Shown here piece after piece: positions 22,283 through 35,397 of a stretch of 64,000 nucleotides of DNA. Numbering within the stretch: position 1 is the stretch's first letter; each line of letters starts with the position of its first letter. A program made the position numbers and the translations under genes. Source of the stretch: Guillardia theta CCMP2712 (taxonomy: Eukaryota; Cryptophyceae; Pyrenomonadales; Geminigeraceae); NCBI RefSeq assembly GCF_000315625.1, contig NW_005434650.1, positions 130,736 through 194,735 on the forward strand. Reading direction: 5' to 3'. Below the pieces are notes generated by a model that saw only the letters and a list, made by a program, of their open reading frames with translations, was not told where the DNA came from and ran no database searches.

Positions 22283-23051
22283 TTATCCACCAAATCCGAA
22301 GAGACCACCCTTCTTCTTGTCCTGCAGATTCAAACATCACACCACATTCACTGAGAAAACATGAAGAGCCGCTTACGTTGCTCTTGGCGTCAGCCTTCTT
22401 GTCAGCCTTCTTGGAGAACAAGCCCTGATCATGTTTGAGCGATGCAAGAAGATTAGTGAAAAGGTTCTATTCTATACCCCCTTGTCCTCGGACGCCGCTG
22501 GGGCACTGCCAACAGCATCGCTGAAACAAATGCATATGAGCGAGCGAGTTAGGTCATATACATTTCTGCTGACCTCCTCACAACTCCCCTGAAGTCACCA
22601 TCAATCCCCTTGGCCCTGTAAGAGATGAACTCTTGGAGGGCAGCAGCAGCCTCGGTCTCGCTGACAGTGATCTTGCTGAGAGCAACCTTCACGCAGCGGT
22701 TGTCGTCCTCGTCGCCGGAAGCGGGTCCGACGTACTCCTTGGGGGCACGATCGCAGAACCTGTTCCCATAGCCATCAACCATGGGCCAAAACGACTACCG
22801 GGCAACAAAAGAGATGGATGAAGAAGTCATAGTGCAGTAACTCACTGGTGATCGAAGGTGGTGATGACGGGAGCAAGGGAGTCCTTGGGGTAATATGCAC
22901 CAGCCGGCTTGGCCTTCAGGAATGGAGCAACGGCGGCGGCGGCAGCTCCAGTCTGAACGACCTCTCTACGTCCCATGTCCATGGACATGGAGGGGGAAAA
23001 GGCGGCGGCAGAGCCGAGCATGGCGGTGGCGAGCACTGCGCGGGAGAGCAT
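22283..23051 (-). CDS. Cryptophyte phycoerythrin alpha subunit with Lys-rich C-terminal tail
   Basis: Light-harvesting biliprotein subunit of the thylakoid lumen. Exon 1 (23051-22846): signal peptide MLSRAVLATAMLGSAAAF, then GRREVVQTGAAAAAVAPFL, a twin-arginine thylakoid signal ending AGA, then SLAPVITTFDH. Exon 2 starts at 22759 (intron 22845-22760) and gives FDHQFCDRAPKEYVGP, the bilin-binding Cys block, then CVKVALSKITVSETEAAAAL and FISYRAKGIDGDFRGVV. Three small exons add SDAVGSAPAASEDKG, GLFSKKADKKADAKSN (about 22378-22425) and DKKKGGLFGFGG, with stop TAA at 22283-22285. The first 70 or so mature residues match alpha subunits such as that of PE545; the Lys-rich extension with two GLF motifs is not something I know from the family. 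This gene fixes the host as a cryptophyte. Confidence 0.93.
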
Positions 23052-23059
23052 TGTGCGGA

Positions 23060-24090
23060 TTCAGGAAGGGTGGGGTAGGGTGGAGTATACCACCCCTTCG
23101 GAGAAGGGTGTACTCAATAGGAAGAGACCGGTACTTCTTCTCGATGGGCAGTGGTGGTATGACAGGGTCCAATGGAACTGTACTGAATTCTAATTGTTTT
23201 CAAAACTTTGGATAACAATACGAAATATTTCAATGATGGCCTATTTTAGAGGGGTGTATGGCCCTCTGTTCCTAATTCATTTTCAAACTGGAAGCGATTG
23301 GTTTGCAATAGACCCCTCCTCAGAAATGTTTCTCGACATAAACTTGTCACCGACTTGCGCCCGCGTATCGACACAGAATAACGGAAAATAACGACCTTCT
23401 TCCGGATTTGCGTCCGTCGGGCCGCCGGGTTCCCGGCCCCGGGCTCGGGCTAGCTGGCTAAGTACCCCACCCTACAAATGCCAGAGAATCTTGAGACATG
23501 GTGGTGGTGGGGTACAGTGAAATTTCGTTTCGGGGTAGGGTGAAACAAATGATTTTCTATTCAAGGGGGTGGGTACTGAAATGAAATCGAATTAGACCGG
23601 GTAGTAGAACACCGTTCACGGCACCATGAGGGGAGGGTACTTCGGCAAAAAAGAGGTAAGCTCCAAGGTGGTGTAGTAACTTCTTCAGGTGGGGTAGGGT
23701 AGGGTGTTTGTAGGGAACAAAACTCAATTTTTCAAGGGGTGAGGGTACTATGTCACCCCCTTCTTTATCTCGATTTAATTATGAAAATAAGGGGTACTAA
23801 TGGAAACAAAAGGGGTGATTTTCCTGAGCTAAACCACCCCTTAACGCCCCCTGCCGTAGTCCTTCTACAAGTGGGGTGAAGGTATACAAGTTGGGTAGTA
23901 TGAAGGTCAAAAGGGTGGGTTATGCATTGGATAATATGGGGTCATCGCTAGAGGGGAGGGGTCGAGATAAAAGGGGGTTGGTTGGTAGTCCCCCATCTGA
24001 TGGGGGAGGAGACCGACAATGTTGGTCGGGACTGGGTAACAGCAGAGGATGGGGAGGGAGGAGGAGGAGGAGGAGGAGGAGTATGAGGTA
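23060..24090 (+). other. GGGTA/GGGTG-rich tract between divergent genes
   Basis: From about 23060 to 23110, and again from about 23460 to 24090, the plus strand repeats GGGGTA, GGGTAGGG, GGGTGGG and GGGGTGA words, ending in a GGA run at 24055-24085. A small GC island (GGGCCGCCGGG, CCCGGCCCCGGG) sits at about 23395-23460. The stretch between 23110 and 23395 is ordinary sequence. It lies between the phycoerythrin gene (minus) and the TMEM184-like gene (plus). No coding frame. Confidence 0.65.
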
Positions 24091-24301
24091 TTCATACTGA
24101 GGAAGAGACAGAAGGAAGATGTTGGTCCGACCTTGTGAAAACGAAAAGAAAAATTCAGCCAGGCCGTCGGAGGAATCGAGAGAATTTTCGTGAACATGCT
24201 TTAGCTTCCTGTCCGAAGGATCTCAAGCTGTACAGCATCCATTGGCTGTTTCACGACCATTGGGCTTACACGACAGTACAACATACACGTGTCGTCTTGA
24301 G

Positions 24302-26713
<2,412 letters not shown>

Positions 26714-26879
26714 CCAGACCGCCATGTGTAACTAGTAACCAGCGGTGATGACCTCGACTCTCCTCGACTCTCTTGCCTTTACAACTCATCGCAGTCTTCA
26801 GTCTTTCAGTCAATTTTTGTGCATTACAACTTGATGTGTTTTTTCGATGGCATCTGCAACTCACCCACTGTACTACTGC

Positions 26880-27110
26880 CAGGCCCAAGCCCGGGGCCGG
26901 GCGAGAGGTCTCTCTGGCACCCCCGGTGCTGACTTCGGAGGCTTCGTGGCCGCCAGTGCCGCGTGCGTACGGTACGGACGGTACTACGGTAGGGTCACCG
27001 GTCACTGAGCCGGCGGGCCGCACCGGCGCCGGGCACTGCCGTGCGGCCGCGGCCCCGGGCCGGGCCGCCGCGTGCCACTCCGAGGCGAGCCCAGTGTGAG
27101 GCCTTGATTC
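26880..27110. other. GC-rich mosaic island upstream of ankyrin gene
   Basis: GGCCGGGC, CGTACGGTACGGACGGTAC, GGTCACCGGTCACTGAGCCGG and CCGGGCCGGGCC words. Non-coding by composition; the minus-strand Arg/Pro frame here is an artefact. It ends about 30 bp before the proposed start of the ankyrin gene. Confidence 0.6.
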
Positions 27111-27141
27111 CGGGAGCGGGGACGGGGGCGACCTGCGAGAG

Positions 27142-29102
27142 ATGCGGGGGATGGTCGCAATGGCGGTGATGTTGGGATCTGCTGGGGTGATGGCGGGAGG
27201 AGGAGGAGAGCGAGCGACATGTTGGCCAGTGCAGAGGAACAAAGAGACTCTTGCCGGAGCCAGCTGGCGATCAAGAGATCGAGCCCTGCTCCTGTTCCTC
27301 ATCCCGTCCTCGGACGAAGAAGCATGGGCGACCGGATGGAGGCAAGACTCAGACGAGCCCGATGAGGTGAAGGAGAAGGTGAGAGGTGCCGCTGCTCCTT
27401 GCTTGTCTGCTTGTCTGCTTGTCTGCTTGTCTGCTTGTCTGCTTGTCTGCTTGTCTGCTTGTCTGCTTGTCTGCTTGTCTGCTTGTCTGCTTGTCTGTCT
27501 TTTGCCCATCATGAATTGAACGTTCTGACAGTATGAGAAAGCGATGGAGAAAGTAGAGAGCATAGAGAAGTCTGGCAACAATGACCTCATGTTCGAGACG
27601 ACTGTGAGTGCTGAGTCTTCTCACATTCTTCTCGTGATCAAGTGCCTGACAGTCCCGCATGATGGCCTGCTTCGCGGAAGAAGGTTTCTGCAACAAGAAT
27701 CCGTTGGAGTACCCGGACCGTAGCGTCAGAACTCGATTGTCTCAACGTCTGTGCGACGTGATCGATCGAATGCACCACAAGTTCGAGGGGAGGGTCTGGG
27801 AGCAGACGAAGCCTGTGGATGTGCCGCAGATTGACTTGTCAGAAGACACGGAAGACAATGAGACTCTCTCCTTCGTCCCTCCGAGACTTGACGCTAGACT
27901 TTGCAATCCCCCGTGTTCTGCTCGTGCCCTGTCGCTCTGCCTCTCAGCTCCTCCTCCTGTTCCTCGTCGTGTCACACTTAGGCGGACACCGCTGCAGCTC
28001 AGGGGAGGAGCCGACATGGACTTGAACTCGTACCTCCAGAACGTGAAGGCGCAGCTGCTGTCTCAGAACATGACAAACATCGTCGGCAAGGGGCCGACTG
28101 TGGATGACGGGAAGCACTTACGATATCCGATGCCCAAGGAGCTGCAAGCTCTCTACGAGCATCCTGCCTTCCAAGACATGAATCCCTCAAGGGAGTTGTG
28201 GCAGACGAGGAGAAACTCCAACGAGACGGCCGAGCGCTTGGGGCTCAAGCTCTTCCGCATATGCGACCAAGTTTCCTTCGACATCGACCCAATCACCGAG
28301 AAGGGCCCCTTCAAGGTCTTCCTCTCCCAGCTCCTCTCCCAGCTCCTCTCCCAGCTCCTCCTCTCCCTCCTCCTCCTCTCCCTTCTCTCCACTCCTTACA
28401 GGCTGACCTGCTTGCAGATGGATGTAGCCGCAGCTCGAGAATGCATCAGGCAGGGTGCAGATGTGAACGTGCAGGGCGAGTATGCGCTGACGGCTCTGCA
28501 CGTGCTGAGCGCGGTGGACGGGTACGAGGAGCTGATCGAAGAGCTGATCAAGGCTGGAGGCGACGTGAACGCGAGGGACTCCGTGGGACAGACGCCACTG
28601 CATGACGCGGTGAGGGGAGGAGGGCCAAGGTGGAGGGTGACGGGACAGCAGGTCAGATTCCGGTCGGCCAACGACACGCGATCGGTGAAGACTGTGAAGC
28701 TGCTGTTGAAGGCGGGGGCAGATGTTAACGCCACGTCCTCCTTCAATGATTCGGTCGTCGACTACGCCGAGGACGCTCTCCGCAAGCATGAGGTGGGAAG
28801 TGGCTCCTTGAGCAGAGAGGCAGCTGTCGCCCGTGAGATCGGTGAGGCGTGAGAGCTCGTGCACGTGCGCTGATCTTCTCGCTCAGTGTCGTTGGTGGGA
28901 GGAAACGTCTGGGCGGGTCTGGAGTTCGCCATGCGTCACAAGGAGCAGGTAAGCGGAGAAGATTTGATAGCAAGCTTGATGAGAATCCGCACAGGTTGAG
29001 AAGAGGCGAGCACGAAAGCAACGCAAGCTGATTCGAAACCCTCCTCCGCCCAGCTACTCTGCAGCTCCTCCATCCGTCTACGACTCGGACGACTTTAAAT
29101 GA
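27142..29102 (+). CDS. Ankyrin-repeat protein, possibly with secretory or plastid leader
   Basis: Exons joined in frame: 27142-27378 (ends DSDEPDEVKEK), an exon from about 27532 (YEKAMEKVESIEKSGNNDLM), 27653-28315, 28418 onward, then LVGGNVWAGLEFAMRHKEQ and VEKRRARKQRKLIRN, stop 29100-29102. Ankyrin units appear after 28418: ARECIRQGADVNVQGEYAL, ELIKAGGDVNARDSVGQTPL, LLLKAGADVNATSS. Intron 28316-28417 is 102 nt with no in-frame stop, so it reads through as a Leu-rich stretch. The first Met gives MRGMVAMAVMLGSAGVMAGG, which could be a leader. The segment LRRTPLQLRGGADMDLNSYL also looks like a transit peptide junction, so two fused or adjacent genes (boundary near 27900-28000) remain possible. 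Function unknown beyond protein binding. Confidence 0.6.
27397..27500 (+). repeat. Octamer array (TGTCTGCT)n in ankyrin gene intron
   Basis: About 13 uninterrupted copies of an 8-bp unit, starting roughly 20 bp after the 5' splice site at 27379. Reads as a Cys/Leu or Ala-Asp-Lys-Gln repeat in open frames; not coding. Confidence 0.92.
28319..28385 (+). repeat. CTCCTCTCCCAG repeat in ankyrin gene intron
   Basis: Pyrimidine-rich units of CTCCTCTCCCAG and CTCCTC directly following the 5' splice site at 28316. Several internal CAG trinucleotides could act as cryptic acceptors. Confidence 0.75.
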
Positions 29103-29267
29103 GATAGTAAAGGGAAAAATAAGATTTTCATTTCAATTCCAACGAGAGAGCCGAGAAGATCAGAAGAGGCAAAAGCGTGACTACGTTAACACAACAAGAG
29201 AACCGAAATTTACATCAATGAGCATCCGCATTCGCTGAAACCCCCCGACCGCGTCCTGCTTCTCCTT

Positions 29268-32200
29268 CTACTCCTTCTTCAGCTTCTGTAAAATCGCGTG
29301 GACTGCTCCTTCCTTGACCTGCTTCTTCGTCAGACTCTGCATGTCATGCACATATCACACGCTCTTCTCCTCACCCGCATTCGCCTTAAAATGTCATCGA
29401 GTTTCTCACAAGCGAGCGCCTGCAGTGCTGCAAGCGTCCACTGCTCGTGGTAGAGTTGAGCTGCCACTCGGTCTGCGTACTCCTTGGTGTTCAAGGCTTC
29501 TCGCATGAACTCCAGCAGCTGCTCGTCCTCGCAGTCTACGTCACTCGTACGGTAAAGAGCTTCTTGGCTCCACTGAGAAACGAAGATCAGTTCAAGTCCA
29601 CATGCACAACAAGCAAAGTGATCAGGTACACGTGAAATGAGGGACACACGCGTTTCAAGGTGTTGAGATTGAAGATGGACAAGGAATGAGATCACAATTG
29701 TCTTGACAGCCGCAAGAAAGAGCAGGTCTCACCGTCCCTTGTCCCTGGGGCTCATTGCAGGCAGCCACACGGAAGAAGTAATCGGTAGATGCCAGGAGAT
29801 TTTCTACTTTGCACGAAGTGATGCCGCATCGAACTTCCTTCCAGTCCCGCACTTCGCTCTCCCCTTCCTTGATGCTGAACTGCACAACATACTCGATGAC
29901 AGGATAGCCCGAGGGCTCGGGAGGGTCCCACGAAAGGACGATGTTGTCATATGACACTGAAGACCGAAGTGGCCGGCCTGGAGCCCTAGGAGGAAACGAA
30001 AGAGCCGCTCGCAGCTTCTCACGATGCTTCGGTAAAATCTGCAGCTTTTCCATGACCTCACGAAGTTCATCTTGTGGAAGTCGAGAAAGTGTCTCCGCAT
30101 CATACAGGGAACGAGCGAATCTGTCAAAGTATTCTTCACATCCACATGACTTGCAAAGTTCCCTCAGTCTCTGTTCTTCCTCCTCTGTCAGCTGCCTTGC
30201 CCATTTCTCATCCTCAGTCTGCACGACGATAACGTCGCTGAAAGCCTGCCCTCCGGAATTCTTCGCCCCGACCCGGAACTTGTATTCCGTTTGCCCCACC
30301 AGATTCTCCCGAGTGAAGGCGAGGATTGGCCTTTTCCTCACTCGCTCTGCCTCCTCACATCCAGAGATGTGACGGCGATCCCGCTTCATCCGACGCAGTT
30401 GCTCCCCAACAGCGCTCTCAGAATCTACAACTGCCACCCACGTGTCGCCTTTCAGCTGCTGCACCTCATAACCACTGACGGATGCCTGCGAAAGCGATCA
30501 GCACAGAACATCAGGTAAGCTCCAGGTACCTGACTATGAGGCCAGTTAATGGTTACTGAGTTGTGGGTCATGATGGCTGATACAGCCAGGGGAGGCTGAG
30601 GGGGGGGAGGAGGGAGGGTTTCGAACATGTTCGAGTCACTCCACTCACTCCAGCCCAGAGCATTCTTGGCTCTTATTCGGAAATGATACACCATGCGAGG
30701 CTCCGGGCAGCTCACTTCAACTGACAAGTTGGTTATTTCCTCAGAGACGGTCTGCCATTCTTCTTCTCCATCTTTGCGCATTTGAAGCGCGTACGCCGTG
30801 ACCTCTGAACCATGGTTCCTCATGGGCGGTTTCCATTGCAAGATGATGGCATCAGACAACTGCTCAGAGGATTCTGGTTGCGAGGGAGGTGGAGGTACAT
30901 CGCACTTGACGGTAACTTTCAGAGGTTCGGTCGGTTCACCAGGGCCAACCTGATTCAAAGCTCGAATCTGGAATGCATATTCTTGACCGGGGACTAGGTC
31001 TTCCACTATGTAGCACAGACGTCCCTCTCCAACTTCTACCGCAGTGATAGTCTGCCACAAAGTGTCTGGATCCTGATCAACTTCAGCACCGGAGCTTGTG
31101 CATCGAACTTGATACGCTGTCACTGGGAACGCGTCATCCAATGGCTGATCCCATGAAAGGGTCGTCGATGTCGAGCTGGTGTCACACGAGTAGAATGTAG
31201 AAGGTTGTTGTGGCGGTGGGACGGTAGTTTTCTGCAGCACTGCAGGTGACCATGGCCCATCGCCTCCACCATTTTTTCCTCGCACTTGAACAGCGTACAA
31301 CGTGTCTGGCATGAGCCCGATGATGCTGCACGAGTAGTCGCCACCAATGTCTTCCCCACACGGAATCTCCTTGGAGCTCCAGGCGTCTCTGTCCTCCTGC
31401 TCCATGTTTCTTGCTAGTTTTGCTGTGCCACCAGTACAAGCATCCAGCTCCTCTTGCGTCACTTCTCTCCAGCTGACCTCGCAGACCGCCGTTACATTCA
31501 TTTCAGCCTCATCTCTCATGCTCCACTGAAAATGCAAGGCGTTGGGCTCAATCCGCTCCACTGCTACAGAAGTTGGCAGCGGAGGTGGCAAGGGCTGAGT
31601 TACGACATCGCACTGAGCACTTGGATCACTCAACCCCGCCTCACTCCTTGCACGAACAAAAAACTTATATGAACAGTTCGGCTGCAGCTGTTGCGCATGA
31701 TAATACACAAGTTTGCTCAAGGGCGAGGTAGCACGTCCATCTTCAGCAGACCCTGAGTTTGAGTACACGGCAGGTACGACAGCCTCTTTCATGTCAGATT
31801 CATCGTCGGTCTTGTATTGGAAGACGTGATAGTGCTGGATTTCATACCCATGGTCTTCTGGTTGGTTCCAAACTAAGCTTGCAGAAAGCGACTTCACAGA
31901 ATCCACTCGAACCTCTGCAGCTGCAGGAGGCGGCAAAATGGTGGCAATTTCGCTCCATTCACCTACGCCCAGGCTATTGCTGGCCCGAACTCTGAAGTGG
32001 TAAGTCTTGTCAGCGTACAAAGGAACTCGTTTCTTTTCCAAGGAAGGGATAACATCTGAAAATTTGGGGTGTGTGCAAGAACATGTCACTTCAGGCACGG
32101 ATTTCCAATCATCTTCACGACTATCATCATCTGGCAATAAGCCCTCCAGGCGTTGCAAGAGATAACTTTCGGCACATAAATACTCGTCTCCCTTTTTACA

Positions 32201-33420
32201 CGGAGCAGCCAAGATCGTCACTTCAGCCATCGTACTTGAAACTCTATGAACGACCGGGCGAGGAGCAGGCACAGGAATATCTGACACATTGAGGGTGGGG
32301 AAGACTGCTGTAGTCCAAGGGGACGTTAAGACTGGCGGTCCCGAAGATGTACTGCGCAGCTCCAATCTCAAACGGATCTTGTACACGGTATTTGGTAGAA
32401 GCCCTGTGACCGGCGCATTGACAATTTTCAACATGAAGATGCATTCCCCCAGGACTTCGGTGTCGTCAGCTTTGCAGAATTCAACATTCCAGAAAACATT
32501 GGGTGCAATGGTAGTTCCCTCCAAGCTTGGGGCAGGATTCCACTTGATATGCAAGCTTGTCGTTGTGCTATCTTCTAGCGCCAGTCCAGTTGGTTCTGGA
32601 AGACTCGTCAGTGCGGAAAAGTCATTAGTAGCCAGTGCTTGAGAGCCCGTGACCATTCCGTTTGAGCCTGGCACTAAAAAGTCCAAACTTTAATAATTGG
32701 CAGGTTTCGGTGTTTCAACACTCACCAGAAGTTGCAGGTTGAGTCGAATCCAAAGATGGTAAGAAACAGCTTGTTGTTGCAAGAACTGCCTTCGCTGCTT
32801 GAATTGCGGTCGGTAGAGCAGGCGATGGGAGTTGGAGTGAGGTGCAAGGGGGCAACGAAGCGATTCCTGTTGCAGCTGGAGAGCTGGCAAATGCTGCTGG
32901 ATCCCTATGCGCACTGATAGTCGGAATGGCCATCGTAGCTCCCACATTTGCTGCGTGAGCTCCCAATACACTCGCTGCCCCCACACTGGCAGCATGAGTT
33001 GCCAGCACCGAGGTGGTGAGAGGGTTGGTTGGGATGAAAGGCAGAGGCAATGTAGAAGTTGTAATCGGCGTGATAGGTTGCAGTGCTGGAATAGTTTGCC
33101 TCACATCATTGGTCAATGCACCCAAGTCCAAGGAGCTACTGACGATGACTCGATCCATCCTGTTGCTGATAAACTCTGACATGTAAGTAGAAACCTCTGG
33201 AGTTGGCAACGCCCGCTGACCATCGGCCAAGGACGTTGCTCCAGCGATCAGACTATGCTGCAAGGACTCTTGGCTTTCTGAGGTCTGAAGACCAAAAGAT
33301 GTTGAAAAAACAGCTTTTGTTGGCTGAGGGAAGGAAAGGGGGTGAGCGGTGATAACGAGTCCGGACGAGGTAGTGAGATCCGTCGGAACCGGTTGGCTAA
33401 CAGCCACGTTTGCTGAAAAA
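29268..33420 (-). CDS. Multi-fibronectin-III protein with SAM domains
   Basis: Exons run from about 33420 down to the stop at 29270-29268. The N-terminal part is Ala/Thr/Ser/Pro-rich (PITTSTLPLPFIPTNPLTTS). From 32670, about seven tandem FN3 units follow, each with the WxP or W..P core and a Y.FRVRA/Y.F.IRA.N strand (YHFRVRASNSLGVGEW, YKFFVRARSEAGLSDP, YAFQIRALNQVGPGEP, YHFRIRAKNALGWSEW, YKFRVGAKNSGGQAF). A SAM domain follows (CKSCGCEEYFDRFARSLYDA ... LPKHREKLRAAL), another FN3 (SWDPPEPSGYPVIEYVVQFS), then a second SAM-like segment (LLEFMREALNTKEYADRVAA) and QSLTKKQVKEGAVHAILQKL. I see no clear signal peptide or membrane span. The first exon and start codon above 33420 are not resolved. Likely a large scaffold or adhesion-type protein (inference). 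Confidence 0.8.
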
Positions 33421-33879
33421 AACGTTGTTTGAAAGCGCTACTCTTGTTCAACAGTACTGGCCTGTAAAGAATCGGTAAGCCAACTCCAAAACGAAAGAAA
33501 GTTCAAAAGTGTTGCGAAAGGTCTATAGGGAATTCGGAATTGCTCTACAAATGGACTAGTAACCGCCAAACATGTCTGAACAATAGGAGGGTTCCAAAAC
33601 AAACATAGCTTCAACTAACTAACTGCAAGTACATAAGGTTTATCACAGTCACTTTGCCGCGATATCAACCAGAAACCCTTTGCTCTTTTGAAATCAAGCT
33701 GCCCCTAATGAAAAATCCTGAGCGAGTCAAACAACGCATCAAGATTCAAGGCATCCTTCTTCAGAGGAAGCCTAAAATGTCATCATCTGCTCCACTGAGA
33801 CTATCAACTCGAGCGATCTTCTCCTCTTAGCCGCTTGCTCATCCTCCTTCTCTCCATTCCCCTTCCCCAACTTTCGCCA

Positions 33880-35150
33880 TGGCGCCAGGAGGAGCGGAGA
33901 AGACCCACCCCACCCCGTGAAATATGAAAAATGACCCCACCCTGTTAGTCCTCAAGTACCCTACCGTTCCGTCCCCACCTCCCGTTTCCCCAAGACCAAC
34001 GACCCCTTTCTCCTAGCTACCTCATCTGACCACCCCTGTTGCAACATGATTCTACCCCCCATGTTCATATCCGGACACACCCCTTTCACTACTCCCTTGG
34101 TAATCAGACCCTACCCCTTTGATGTTCAAGACTACCCACCCATCATGCCATGTTACCCCACACAGTATGCAAATCAGTCTTTTCCACCCATCAGTTCTCC
34201 AAAAACTACCCCCTCAGACTAGCACCCCATCTTATCTCCACCCCTGCTAGTAGGGTGATACCCCTGCCACTCCATTTTGATATACATATTTATAAATTGT
34301 ACCTTTGGCCATCAACGCTGTACACATTATAATATTTGTTGATTAAATAAATATTTTACAGAATGGTGGTACTTTCGTTGTACGATTTTTGGTATCTAAA
34401 ACGTTTTAAACAATACCAATATTATCATCACGGGTAGCCATAGTGTTGCCCTTGTGGAAGGGGGTCCATTGAGGGGGGGTGTAATAATAGAGGTTGAACG
34501 GCTAATTGCCAAGGGTGGGTGGTAGTACCCACCATCAATCGTAGACTCTTTCCTGGGTGGGGTTGATATGTTAGATTTCTCAACTAGTCCTTACCCCACA
34601 CTACCCTACCCTACCCTGGAGGCATTATTTGGGGTACATACACCCTCCCCAGTCATCAGAAGACCCACCCCCAGAAGATTTTGACCTTCAAGCCCGTAGA
34701 TTCCCTAGAAGGAAAACCCACCCCTAGTCTCCCTCTGCGGCCATGCCCCCATAGGTGGACCCCTACCTCCCAATTCCGTTTCAAGTACCCCCTCTTTCCC
34801 TATGTACTCCTGACCTACTGCCTCTTCCTCTACTCGGGGATAGAAATTCCCCCGGTCTCGGAATGTTCAAAGTAAAGCTGTCTAACCACCCCACCCTATC
34901 TGCTCCCTCCCTAATTGCACTCCTTGTTTCAACCACCCCTCATCAAGACTTATCATGGACCGGTAGTCCACGATAACCAAATCAAATCAACTGTCACCCA
35001 GTCGTTCACCGGGTGTACTTCGACTACCCCGGTCTTTGTCTGGAAATTAGACGTGAGGGTGGGTACTCTATTCCTCATCTCGCTTTTTTCTTCCCCAACT
35101 CTGAAGGACCCCTCATCTCCTCGTTCCCTCATCCCCACTCCTACGTTTCG
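33880..35150 (-). other. 1.3-kb GGGTA-rich tract (TACCC on plus strand) between divergent genes
   Basis: The plus strand repeats ACCCC, TACCCC, CCACCC, GTACCC in irregular order, with one AT-rich break (34275-34440) and a short polarity switch near 34440-34560 (GGGGGGGTGTAA, AAGGGTGGGTGG). It lies between the FN3 gene (minus) and the polycystin gene (plus). No gene. Confidence 0.65.
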
Positions 35151-35193
35151 CTGACTCGAATTTGTTTATGTTGGGCGCTATGAGCTCAATCCT

Positions 35194-35231
35194 TTTGTAG
35201 TAATGCAGTCGAGTCACTGCATTACTACAAA
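35194..35231. repeat. Perfect 16-bp hairpin, 6-nt loop
   Basis: TTTGTAGTAATGCAGT (35194-35209) and its exact complement (35216-35231) flank CGAGTC. The outer flanks also pair in part: GAATTTGTTT at about 35157 and AAACAAATTC at 35229-35238. It sits at the left edge of a GC-rich mosaic island (about 35235-35390) and about 170-200 bp upstream of the channel gene start. Confidence 0.92.
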
Positions 35232-35234
35232 CAA

Positions 35235-35395
35235 ATTCAGTGACGTCCGGTCATCGGACAAAAACAGTCGGTCGCCAGCCCGGCCGGGCTCTTGTCGCAT
35301 CATCGCCCTCAAACACCTTCAGCAGGTCCGTCCGGCCAGCCGTCCGGCAACATCCTGTACTGGGCAAGGACGGCAACGCGCGTCTGGTGAACTAG
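35235..35395. other. GC-rich mosaic island before the channel gene
   Basis: CAGTGACGTCCGGTC, GCCCGGCCGGGC, GTCCGTCCGGCCAGCCGTCCGG. Non-coding, ending at the start codon 35398; probably promoter or 5' leader of the downstream gene. Confidence 0.5.
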
Positions 35396-35397
35396 AG

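Noticed and set aside
27349-27696. Ala-Asp-Lys-Gln repeat protein on the minus strand
   Set aside because: Translation of the intronic octamer array.
33880-35150. Interstitial telomere repeat
   Set aside because: TACCC words are irregular, with no constant period and no known telomere unit such as TTTAGGG.
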